Part shown: positions 1 to 11,930 of the stretch, in pieces
Layout: each line of letters opens with the position of its first letter
Numbering within the stretch: the first letter of the stretch is position 1
From: Budorcas taxicolor
Lineage: Eukaryota; Chordata; Mammalia; Artiodactyla; Bovidae
Assembly (NCBI RefSeq): GCF_023091745.1
Contig: NC_068935.1
Location: forward strand, 64,070,724 to 64,134,723
DNA length: 64,000 bases
Direction of reading: 5' to 3'
Made by a program: the position numbers and the translations under genes
The notes under the pieces: model-generated
What the model was told of the DNA's origin: nothing
The model's database searches: none
Seen by the model: the letters and a program-made list of their open reading frames with translations, nothing else

Positions 1-209
1 CACAAACATTCACAGGGAGACACACACACCGAGAAACATACACACTGAGAGACACACACGCTAAGAACCAGAAACCCTCACACTGAAGGCGTCACACACA
101 CTGAGAGAGACACACAACCTGAAATTGAGACAAAAACACTCGGAGAGTCACACATTCTGAGACACAAAAATTGAGAGTGTCACCTACGTGGACAGAGGCA
201 CACCCACAC
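1..209 (+). repeat. Unit 0, right-hand end only
   Basis: This is the tail of a unit cut by the window edge. It reads GACACAAACATTCACAGGG-like text where most units have GACACGCACATT, a variant shared with the tail of unit 3 near 5862. The usual GAACGCGTC island reads GAAGGCGTC here, with G at 88, so the MluI-type ACGCGT palindrome is lost. The short form of the 14-bp indel is present. Confidence 0.95.
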
Positions 210-2151
210 TTAGAGAAACACATGCAGAGTGAGATACACACTCACATGGAGTGAGAGAGAGACATCCACACAGAGAGAGAGAAACAGACAGAGGCATACA
301 CACAAAGAGAGACTAAAACACAGACTGAGACACACATACATGGAGAGGCACACAGAAACACAGCCACTGAGAGACACACACTGAGACACACACACACTGA
401 GACACATACACATTCAGAGAGAGAGACACACACACGCTACATATCAGAAACATTCACATTGAAGGAGACACACTCACTGAGAGAGACACAGAGAGAGAGA
501 CACACAATGAGACAGACATCCACACAGAGGAGGAGAAATAGGCACTGAGAGACACACACACTGGGAGAGACATACACACTGAGTGAGAGGCACAAACATT
601 GGGAGACACACACGGTGAAACCCACACACAGGCTTAGAGACAGAGACATACTGAGAGAGAGACTCACACACCCTGAGAGACACAAACACCCTGAGAGACA
701 GACACACTGAGACACTCACACAATCCCTAAAAACAGACACGCAACACTGAGGCAGACGCACAGTGAGACAGACACACACACATTGAGAGACACATGGGAG
801 AAACACACACAGAGACACTGTGGGAGTCACACAGAGACACACACACACAGAAACACCCACCATAACGACACACACACAATGAGAGTTCTCCACACAAACT
901 GAGAGAGAGAGACAGACACACACATGCTGAGAGACACACACACTGAGGGAGACATACACAGTGGGAGAGAGACACAGATATTGTGAGACACACGCACACT
1001 GAGACGCACACACACACTTCGGCATATAAACATACCGAGAGAGACACAGGCACACGCTGAGAGATAGGGGGACAAACACAGCGAGAGAGAAATAACACTC
1101 ACAGAGAAAGACTTCACCACTGAGAGAGAGTCTCCAAACAGAGAGAGACAAGAGAGACATGCACACTCAGAGACTCACACTGAAACACATACAGATACAG
1201 AGAGAGACACGCACACACAGAGACACATACACACTGAGAAACAGACACACACACACTGAGAGAGCCACACTCACAGGGGCCCACAGAGACACACACACTC
1301 AGAGAGCAAGACACACAGAATGAGAGACTCACACACTCTGAGAAGGAGACACAGACGCCCTGAGAGTCACACACAGCAGAGAGACGTACACATTCACAGT
1401 GAGACACACACACTGAGAGACATACACACACACAGAGACACACACAAACAGGGTAAGAAACAGAAACACTCACACTGAAGGAGTCACACACACTGAGAGA
1501 GACACACAACCTGAGAGAGAGACACAAACAGCCGGAGAGTCACACATTCTGAAACACACACATGGAGACACACAAATTGCAGGTGACATACATGTTGACA
1601 GAGACACACACACACAGATACACACACACACACAGAGAAAGAGCCATCGGCAGAGAGAGAGAGAAACACAGAAAGAGTCACACACACAAACAGAGACTAA
1701 AACACTGACTGAGAGATACATACACATAGAGGCAATGCAGAGACGTAGAGACACACACACTGAGACACATACACATACAGAGGTTAACACACACACTAAG
1801 AACCAGAAACACACACTGAGAGAGACACACACAGGCACCCTCAGAGACACACACACTCAAAGAGCAAGGCACACACACTGAGAGTCACACACACTGAGAG
1901 AGAGACGCAAACACGCTGAGAGTCATATACAAGAGAGAGACACGCACATTCACAGGGAGACACACACACACTGAGAAACATACACACTGAGAGACACACA
2001 CGCTAAGAACCAGAAACCCTCACACTGAACGCGTCACACACACTGAGAGAGACACACAACCTGAAATTGAGACAAAAACACTCGGAGAGTCACACATTCT
2101 GAGACACAAAAATTGAGAGTGTCACCTACGTGGACAGAGGCACACCCACAC
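210..2151 (+). repeat. Unit 1, family A, 1,942 bp
   Basis: The core near 1018 reads TTCGGCATATAAACATACC, with C in place of the usual third G. This, the CACATTGAAGG near 456 and the CATATACAAG near 1923 are shared only with unit 4, which marks the two as sister copies. It is 2 bp shorter than unit 4 through loss of one CA near 505 (GACACACAATGAG). Confidence 0.97.
1178..1740 (+). repeat. Internal half-duplication, left copy (example in unit 1)
   Basis: This segment and the next one (1741-2290) align along most of their length at a shift of 550-560 bp. The paired landmarks are GGTAAGAAACAGAAACACTC at 1452 with GCTAAGAACCAGAAACCCTC at 2002; CACACTGAAGGAGTCAC at 1471 with CACACTGAACGCGTCAC at 2021; GAGAGTCACACATTCTG at 1535 with the same text at 2085; and GAGACTAAAACAC at 1693 with GAGACTAAAACAC at 2251. 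Every unit in the window has the same pair. Ends are approximate because the simple-sequence background blurs them. Confidence 0.8.
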
Positions 2152-2290
2152 TTAGAGAAACACATGCAGAGTGAGATACACACTCACATGGAGTGAGAGA
2201 GAGACATCCACACAGAGAGAGAGAAACAGACAGAGGCATACACACAAAGAGAGACTAAAACACAGACTGAGACACACATACATGGAGAGG
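1741..2290 (+). repeat. Internal half-duplication, right copy (example, units 1-2)
   Basis: This is the right copy of the ~555-bp internal pair. It crosses the arbitrary unit boundary at 2152. The copies are far more diverged from each other than the 1.95-kb units are, so the internal duplication came before array amplification. A weaker third relative of its landmark lies at 434-480 (GCTACATATCAGAAACATTC, then CACATTGAAGGAGACAC), suggesting a further, older round. Confidence 0.78.
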
Positions 2291-4129
2291 CACACAGAAA
2301 CACAGCCACTGAGAGACACACACTGAGACACACAGACACTGAGACACATACACATTCAGAGAGAGAGACACACACACGCTACATATCAGAAACATTCACA
2401 CTGAAGGAGACACACTCACTTAGAGAGACACAGAGAGAGAGACACACACAATGAGACAGACATCCACACAGAGGAGGAGAAATAGGCACTGAGAGACACA
2501 CACACTGGGAGAGACATACACACTGAGTGAGAGGCACAAACATTGGGAGACACACACGGTGAAACCCACACACAGGCTTAGAGACAGAGACATACTGAGA
2601 GAGAGACTCACACACCCTGAGAGACACAAACACCCTGAGAGACAGACACACTGAGACACTCACACAATCCCTAAAAACAGACACGCAACACTGAGGCAGA
2701 CGCACAGTGAGACAGACACACACACACAGAAAGACACATGGGAGAAACAGACACAGAGACACTGTGGGAGTCACACAGAGACACACACACACAGAAACAC
2801 CCACCATAACGACACACACACAATGAGAGTTCTCCACACAAACTGAGAGAGAGAGACAGACACACACATGCTGAGAGACACACACACTGAGGGAGACATA
2901 CACAGTGGGAGAGAGACACAGATATTGTGAGACACACGCACACTGAGACGCACACACACACTTCGGGATATAAACATACAGAGAGAGACACAGGCACACG
3001 CTGAGAGATAGGGGGACAAACACAGCGAGAGAGAAATAACACTCACAGAGATAGACTTCACCACTGAGAGAGTCTCCAAACAGAGAGAGACAAGAGAGAC
3101 ATGCACACTCAGAGACTCACACTGAAACACATACAGATACAGAGAGAGACACGCACACACAGAGACACATACACACTGAGAAACAGACACACACACACTG
3201 AGAGAGCCACACTCACAGGGGCCCACAGAGACACACACACTCAGAGAGCAAGACACACAGAATGAGAGACTCACACACTCTGAGAAGGAGACACAGACGC
3301 CCTGAGAGTCACACACAGCAGAGAGACGTACACATTCACAGTGAGACACACACACTGAGAGACATACACACACACAGAGACACACACAAACAGGGTAAGA
3401 AACAGAAACACTCACACTGAAGGAGTCACACACACTGAGAGAGACACACAACCTGAGATAGAGACACACAACCTGAGAGAGAGACACAAACAGCCGGAGA
3501 GTCACACATTCTGAAACACACACATGGAGACACACAAATTGCAAGTGACATACATGTTGACAGAGACACACACACACAGATACACACACACACACACAGA
3601 GAACGAGCCATCCGCAGAGAGAGAGAGAAACACAGAAAGAGTCACACACACAAACAGAGACCAAAGCACTGACTGAGAGATACATACACGTAGAGGCAAT
3701 GCAGAGACACATAGAGACACACACACTGAGACACATACACATACAGAGGTTAACACACACACTAAGAACCAGAAACACACACTGAGAGAGACACACACAG
3801 GCACCCTCAGAGACACACACACTCAAAGAGCAAGGCACACACACTGAGAGTCACACACACTGAGAGAGAGACGCAAACACGCTGAGAGTCATACACAAGA
3901 GAGAGACACGCACATTCACAGGGAGACACACACACCGAGAAACATAAACACTGAGAGACACACACGCTAAGAACCAGAAACCCTCACACTGAACGCGTCA
4001 CACACACTGAGAGAGACACACAACCTGAAATTGAGACAAAAACACTCGGAGAGTCACACATTCTGAGACACACACACGGAGACACAAAAATTGAGAGTGT
4101 CACCTATGTGGACAGAGGCACACCCACAC
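2152..4129 (+). repeat. Unit 2, A-to-B mosaic, 1,978 bp (longest)
   Basis: The unit has an A core and an A-type CAGCCGGAG near 3490. From about 3600 it is B-like (GAACGAGCCATCCGCAG, then CAGAGACACATAGAG), so the family switch lies between about 3493 and 3604. It carries an extra 20-bp tandem duplication at 3441-3480 and the long form of the 14-bp indel near 4065-4080; together these explain most of its extra length. The rare GACCAAAGCACTG near 3660 recurs only in unit 7. Confidence 0.96.
3441..3480 (+). repeat. 20-bp tandem duplication private to unit 2
   Basis: GAGACACACAACCTGAGATA is followed directly by GAGACACACAACCTGAGAGA. All other units have one copy. The length is not a multiple of three, so it shifts every reading frame through the region. 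Confidence 0.93.
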
Positions 4130-6071
4130 TTAGAGAAACACATGCAGAGTGAGATACACACTCACATGGAGTGAGAGAGAGACATCCACACAGAGAGAGA
4201 GAAACAGACAGAGGCATACACACAAAGAGAGACTAAAACACAGACTGAGACACACATACATGGAGAGGCACACAGAAACACAGCCACTGAGAGACACACA
4301 CTGAGACACACAGACACTGAGACACATACACATTCAGAGAGAGAGACACACACACGCTACATATCAGAAACATTCACACTGAAGGAGACACACTCACTGA
4401 GAGAGACACACAGAGAGAGACACACACAATGAGACAGACATCCACACAGAGGAGGAGAAATAGGCACTGAGAGACACACACACTGGGAGAGACATTCACA
4501 CTGAGTGAGAGGCACAAACATTGGGAGACACACACGGTGAAACCCACACACAGGCTTAGAGACATAGACATACTGAGAGAGAGACTCACACACCCTGAGA
4601 GACACAAACACCCTGAGAGACAGACACACTGAGACACTCACACAATCCCTAAAAACAGACACGCAACACTGAGGCAGACGCACAGTGAGACAGACACACA
4701 CACATTGAGAGACACATGGGAGAAACACACACAGAGACACTGTGGGAGTCACACAGAGACACACACACACAGAAACACCAACCATAACGACACACACACA
4801 ATGAGAGTTCTCCACACAAACTGAGAGAGAGAGACAGACACACACATGCTGAGAGACACACACACTGAGGAAGACATACACAGTGGGAGAGAGACACAGA
4901 TATTGTGAGACACACGCACACTGAGACGCACACACACACTTCGGGATATAAACATACAGAGAGAGACACAGGCACACGCTGAGAGAGAGGGGGACAAACA
5001 CAGCGAGAGAGAAATAACACTCACAGAGAAAGACTTCACCACTGAGAGAGAGTCTCCAAACAGAGAGAGATAAGAGAGACATGCACACTCAGAGACTCAC
5101 ACTGAAACACATACAGATATAGAGAGAGACACGCACACACAGAGACACATACACACTGAGAAACAGACACACACTGAGAGAGCCACACTCACAGGGGGCC
5201 ACAGAGACACACACACTCAGAGAGCAAGACACACAGAATGAGAGAGTCACACACACTGAGAAGGAGACACAGACGCCGTGAGAGACACACACAGCAGAGA
5301 GATGTACACATTCACAGTGATACACACACACTGAGAGACATACACACAAACAGAGAAACACACAAACAGGGTAAGAAACAGAAACACTCACACTGAAGGA
5401 GTCACACACACTGAGAGAGACACACAACCTGAGAGAGAGACACAAACAGCCAGAGAGTCACACATTCTGAAACACACACATGGAGACACACAAATTGCAA
5501 GTGACATACATGTTGACAGAGACACACACACACAGATACACACACACACACACAGAGAACGAGCCATCCGCAGAGAGAGAGAGAAACACAGAAAGAGTCA
5601 CACACACAAACAGAGACTAAAACACTGACTGAGAGATACATACACGTAGAGGCAATGCAGAGACACATAGAGACACACACACTGAGACACATACACATAC
5701 AGAGGTTAACACACACACTAAGAACCAGAAACACACACTGAGAGAGACACACACAGGCACCCTCAGAGACACACACACTCAAAGAGCAAGGCACACACAC
5801 TGAGAGTCACACACACTGAGAGAGAGACGCAAACACGCTGAGAGTCATACACAAGAGAGAGACACAAACATTCACAGGGAGACACACACACCGAGAAACA
5901 TACACACTGAGAGACACACACGCTAAGAACCAGAAACCCTCACACTGAACGCGTCACACACACTGAGAGAGACACACAACCTGAAATTGAGACAAAAACA
6001 CTCGGAGAGTCACACATTCTGAGACACAAAAATTGAGAGTGTCACCTACGTGGACAGAGGCACACCCACAC
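4130..6071 (+). repeat. Unit 3, A-to-B mosaic, 1,942 bp
   Basis: The core is family A (TTCGGGATATAAAC near 4940). After about 5160 the text is B-like: the short CAGACACACACTGAGAGAG form, CAGCCAGAG and CATCCGCAG. The switch lies between about 5060 and 5165. The island normally reading GGGGCCCAC reads GGGGGCCAC at about 5194, so the GGGCCC palindrome is lost in this unit. Confidence 0.96.
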
Positions 6072-8015
6072 TTAGAGAAACACATGCAGAGTGAGATACA
6101 CACTCACATGGAGTGAGAGAGAGACATCCACACAGAGAGAGAGAAACAGACAGAGGCATACACACAAAGAGAGACTAAAACACAGACTGAGACACACATA
6201 CATGGAGAGGCACACAGAAACACAGCCACTGAGAGACACACACTGAGACACACACACACTGAGACACATACACATTCAGAGAGAGAGACACACACACGCT
6301 ACATATCAGAAACATTCACATTGAAGGAGACACACTCACTGAGAGAGACACAGAGAGAGAGACACACACAATGAGACAGACATCCACACAGAGGAGGAGA
6401 AATAGGCACTGAGAGACACACACACTGGGAGAGACATACACACTGAGTGAGAGGCACAAACATTGGGAGACACACACGGTGAAACCCACACACAGGCTTA
6501 GAGACAGAGACATACTGAGAGAGAGACTCACACACCCTGAGAGACACAAACACCCTGAGAGACAGACACACTGAGACACTCACACAATCCCTAAAAACAG
6601 ACACGCAACACTGAGGCAGACGCACAGTGAGACAGACACACACACATTGAGAGACACATGGGAGAAACACACACAGAGACACTGTGGGAGTCACACAGAG
6701 ACACACACACACAGAAACACCCACCATAACGACACACACACAATGAGAGTTCTCCACACAAACTGAGAGAGAGAGACAGACACACACATGCTGAGAGACA
6801 CACACACTGAGGGAGACATACACAGTGGGAGAGAGACACAGATATTGTGAGACACACGCACACTGAGACGCACACACACACTTCGGCATATAAACATACC
6901 GAGAGAGACACAGGCACACGCTGAGAGATAGGGGGACAAACACAGCGAGAGAGAAATAACACTCACAGAGAAAGACTTCACCACTGAGAGAGAGTCTCCA
7001 AACAGAGAGAGACAAGAGAGACATGCACACTCAGAGACTCACACTGAAACACATACAGATACAGAGAGAGACACGCACACACAGAGACACATACACACTG
7101 AGAAACAGACACACACACACTGAGAGAGCCACACTCACAGGGGCCCACAGAGACACACACACTCAGAGAGCAAGACACACAGAATGAGAGACTCACACAC
7201 TCTGAGAAGGAGACACAGACGCCCTGAGAGTCACACACAGCAGAGAGACGTACACATTCACAGTGAGACACACACACTGAGAGACATACACACACACAGA
7301 GACACACACAAACAGGGTAAGAAACAGAAACACTCACACTGAAGGAGTCACACACACTGAGAGAGACACACAACCTGAGAGAGAGACACAAACAGCCGGA
7401 GAGTCACACATTCTGAAACACACACATGGAGACACACAAATTGCAGGTGACATACATGTTGACAGAGACACACACACACAGATACACACACACACACAGA
7501 GAAAGAGCCATCGGCAGAGAGAGAGAGAAACACAGAAAGAGTCACACACACAAACAGAGACTAAAACACTGACTGAGAGATACATACACATAGAGGCAAT
7601 GCAGAGACGTAGAGACACACACACTGAGACACATACACATACAGAGGTTAACACACACACTAAGAACCAGAAACACACACTGAGAGAGACACACACAGGC
7701 ACCCTCAGAGACACACACACTCAAAGAGCAAGGCACACACACTGAGAGTCACACACACTGAGAGAGAGACGCAAACACGCTGAGAGTCATATACAAGAGA
7801 GAGACACGCACATTCACAGGGAGACACACACACACTGAGAAACATACACACTGAGAGACACACACGCTAAGAACCAGAAACCCTCACACTGAACGCGTCA
7901 CACACACTGAGAGAGACACACAACCTGAAATTGAGACAAAAACACTCGGAGAGTCACACATTCTGAGACACAAAAATTGAGAGTGTCACCTACGTGGACA
8001 GAGGCACACCCACAC
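6072..8015 (+). repeat. Unit 4, family A, 1,944 bp
   Basis: This is the sister of unit 1, 5,862-5,864 bp downstream. It shares the GGCATATAAAC core near 6884, CACATTGAAGG near 6318 and CATATACAAG near 7787. It carries the short form of the 14-bp indel. Confidence 0.97.
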
Positions 8016-9970
8016 TTAGAGAAACACATGCAGAGTGAGATACACACTCACATGGAGTGAGAGAGAGACATCCACACAGAGAGAGAGAAACAGACCGAGG
8101 CATACACACAAAGAGAGACTAAAACACAGACTGAGACACACATACATGGAGAGGCACACAGAAACACACCCACTGAGAGACACACACTGAGACACACAGA
8201 CACTGAGACACATACACATTCAGAGAGAGAGACACGCACACGCTACATATCAGAAACATTCACACTGAAGGAGACACACTCACTGAGAGAGACACACAGA
8301 GAGAGACACACACAATGAGACAGACATGCACACAGAGGAGGAGAAATAGGCACTGAGAGACACACACACTGGGAGAGACATACACACTGAGTGAGAGGCA
8401 CAAATATTGGGAGACACACACGGTGAAACCCACACACAGGCTTAGAGACATAGACATACTGAGAGAGAGACTCACACACCCTGAGAGACACAAACACCCT
8501 GAGAGACAGACACACTGAGACACTCACACAATCCCTAAAAACAGACACGCAACACTGAGGCAGACGCACAGTGAGACAGACACACACACATTGAGTGACA
8601 CATGGGAGAAACACACACAGAGACACTCTGGGAGTCACACAGAGCCACACATACACAGAAACACACACCAAAGAGACACACACACAATGAGAGTTCTCCA
8701 CACAAACTGAGAGAGAGAGACAGACACACACATGCTGAGAGACACACACACTGAGGGAGACATACACAGTGGGAGAGAGACACAGATATTGTGAGACACA
8801 CACACACTGAGATGAACACACACACTTAGGGACATAAACATACAGAGAGAGACACACGCACACACTGAGAGATAGGGGGACAAGCACAGCAAGAGAGAAA
8901 TACACTCACAGAGAAAAATTTCACCAGTGAGAGAGAGTCTCCAAACAGAGAGAGACAAGAGAGACATGCACACTCAGAGACTCACACTGAAACACATACA
9001 GATACAGAGAGAGACACGCACACACAGAGACACATACACACTGAGAAACAGACACACACTGAGAGAGCCACACTCACAGGGGCCCACAGAGACACACACA
9101 CTCAGAGAGCAAGACACACAGAATGAGAGAGTCACACACACTGAAAAGGAGACACAAACGCCCTGAGAGACACACACAGCAGAGAGACGTACACATTCAC
9201 AGTGAGACACACACACTGAGAGACATACACACCCACAGAGACACACACAAACAGGGTAAGAAACAGAAACACTCACACTGAAGGAGTCACACACACTGAG
9301 AGAGACACACAACCTGAGAGAGAGACACAAACAGCCAGAGAGTCACACATTCTGAAACACACACATGGAGACACACAAATTGCAAGTGACATACATGTTG
9401 ACAGAGACACACACACACAGATACACACACACACACACAGAGAACGAGCCATCCGCAGAGAGAGAGAGAAACACAGAAAGAGTCACACACACAAACAGAG
9501 ACTAAAACACTGACTGAGAGATACATACACGTAGAGGCAATGCAGAGACACATAGAGACACACACACTGAGACACATACACATACAGAGGTTAACACACA
9601 CACTAAGAACCAGAAACACACACTGAGAGAGACACACACAGGCACCCTCAGAGACACACACACTCAAAGAGCAAGGCACACACACTGAGAGTCACACACA
9701 CTGAGAGAGAGACGAAAACACGCTGAGAGTCATACACAAGAGAGAGACACACACATTCACAGGGAGACACACACACCGAGAAACATAAACACTGAGAGAC
9801 ACACACGCTAAGAACCAGAAACCCTCACACTGAACGCGTCACACACACTGAGAGAGACACACAACCTGAAATTGAGACAAAAACACTCGGAGAGTCACAC
9901 ATTCTGAGACACACACACGGAGACACAAAAATTGAGAGTGTCACCTACGTGGACAGAGGCACACCCACAC
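8016..9970 (+). repeat. Unit 5, family B (B2), 1,955 bp
   Basis: The core near 8825 is TTAGGGACATAAAC. It belongs to subgroup B2, marked by CACCAAAGAGACAC near 8667 and by GAGTCTCCAAAC rather than the GAGTCTGCAAAC usual in B. The early segment has the rare GACCGAGGCATAC near 8092. The long form of the 14-bp indel lies near 9910. Confidence 0.96.
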
Positions 9971-11930
9971 TTAGAGAAACACATGCAGAGTGAGATACAC
10001 ACTCACATGGAGTGAGAGAGAGACATCCACACAGAGAGAGAGAAACAGACAGAGGCATACACACAAAGAGAGACTAAAACACAGACTGAGACACACATAC
10101 ATGGAGAGGCACACAGAAACACAGCCACTGAGAGACACACACTGAGACACACACACACTGAGACACATACACATTCAGAGAGAGAGACACACACACGCTA
10201 CATATCAGAAACATTCACACTGAAGGAGACACACTCACTGAGAGAGACACACAGAGAGAGACACACACAATGAGACAGACATCCACACAGAGGAGGAGAA
10301 ATAGGCACTGAGAGACACACACACTGGGAGAGACATACACACTGAGTGAGAGGCACAAACATTGGGAGACACACACGGTGAAACCCTCACACAGGCTTAG
10401 AGACATAGACATACTGAGAGAGAGACTCACACACCCTGAGAGACAGAAACACCCTGAGAGACAGACACACTGAGACACTCACACAATCCCTAAAAACAGA
10501 CACGCAACACTGAGGCAGACGCACAGTGAGACAGACACACACGCATTGAGAGACACATGGGAGAAACACACACAGAGACACTGTGGGAGTCACACAGAGA
10601 CACACACACACAGAAACACCCACCATAACGACACACACACAATGAGAGTTCTCCACACAAACTGAGAGAGAGAGACAGACACACACATGCTGAGAGACAC
10701 ACACACTGAGGGAGACATACACAGTGGGAGAGAGACACAGATATTGTGAGACACACGCACACTGAGACGCACACACACACTTCGGGATATAAACATACCG
10801 AGAGAGACACAGGCACACGCTGAGAGATAGGGGGACAAACACAGCGAGAGAGAAATAACACTCACAGAGAAAGACTTCACCACTGAGAGAGAGTCTCCAA
10901 ACAGAGAGAGACAAGAGAGACATGCACACTCAGAGACTCACACTGAAACACATACAGATACAGAGAGAGACACGCACACACAGAGACACATACACACTGA
11001 GAAACAGACACACACACACTGAGAGAGCCACACTCACAGGGGCCCACAGAGACACACACACTCAGAGAGCAAGACACACAGAATGAGAGACTCACACACT
11101 CTGAGAAGGAGACACAGACGCCCTGAGAGTCACACACAGCAGAGAGACGTACACATTCACAGTGAGACACACACACTGAGAGACATACACACACACAGAG
11201 ACACATACAAACAGGGTAAGAAACAGAAACACTCACACTGAAGGAGTCACACACACTGAGAGAGACACACAACCTGAGAGAGAGACACAAACAGCCAGAG
11301 AGTCACACATTCTGAAACACACACATGGAGACACACAAATTGCAAGTGACATACATGTTGACAGAGACACACACACACAGATACAGACACACACACAGAG
11401 AAAGAGCCATCGGCAGAGAGAGAGAGAAACACAGAAAGAGTCACACACACAAACAGAGACTAAAACACTGACTGAGAGATACATACACGTAGAGGCTACT
11501 CAGAGACAGATAGAGACACACACACTGAGACGCATACACATACAGAGGTTAACACACACACTAAGAACCAGAAACACACACTGAGAGAGACACACACAGG
11601 CACCCTCAGAGACACACACACTCAAAGAGCAAGGCACACACACTGAGAGTCACACACACTGAGAGAGAGACGCAAACACGCTGAGAGTCATACACAAGAG
11701 AGAGACACGCACATTCACAGGGAGACACACACACACTGAGAAACATACACACTGAGAGACACACATGCTAAGAACCAGAAACCCTCACACTGAACGCGTC
11801 ACACACACTGAGAGAGACACACAACCTGAAATTGAGACAAAAACACTCGGAGAGTCACACATTCTGAGACACACACATGGAGACACAAAAATTGAGAGTG
11901 TCACCTACGTGGACAGAGGCACACCCACAC
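9971..11930 (+). repeat. Unit 6, family A, 1,960 bp
   Basis: The unit is A through core and middle, but CAGCCAGAG near 11292 is the B state. Near 11491-11512 it has a private variant, GAGGCTACTCAGAGACAGATAG, where other units read GAGGCAATGCAGAGAC. The long form of the 14-bp indel is present with CATGG in place of CACGG near 11876. Confidence 0.96.

Larger units (their letters stand above)
1..8015 (+). repeat. Higher-order repeat: about 5.86-kb spacing of sister units 1 and 4
   Basis: Text from about 1 to 2150 recurs at about 5863 to 8015. Three private variants of unit 1 are found again only in unit 4, and the CACAAACATTCACAGGG at position 1 recurs at 5864. Beyond 8015 the pairing stops: unit 5 is B2 whereas unit 2 has an A core. 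Confidence 0.85.

Noticed and set aside
1022..1034. TATAAA in A-unit cores as a TATA box
   Set aside because: It is a single six-base match in A-rich text, altered to CATAAA in B units, with no other promoter element visible.
1068..1074. G-quadruplex motif at GATAGGGGGAC
   Set aside because: Only one run of three or more G is present locally; four nearby runs are needed.
1274..1282. Hairpin or RNA gene at GGGGCCC and other palindromic islands
   Set aside because: The palindromes are only six to eight bases long with no longer stem around them, and no tRNA, rRNA or small-RNA fold can be recognised.
4938..4956. CENP-B box-like sequence at CTTCGGGATATAAAC in A units
   Set aside because: The first half fits the NTTCGNNNNA pattern, but the required CGGG in the second half is absent, and B units lack even TTCG. 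It does not support a centromere call.
8826..8832. TTAGGG in B-unit cores as a telomeric repeat
   Set aside because: There is only one copy per unit, never in tandem.
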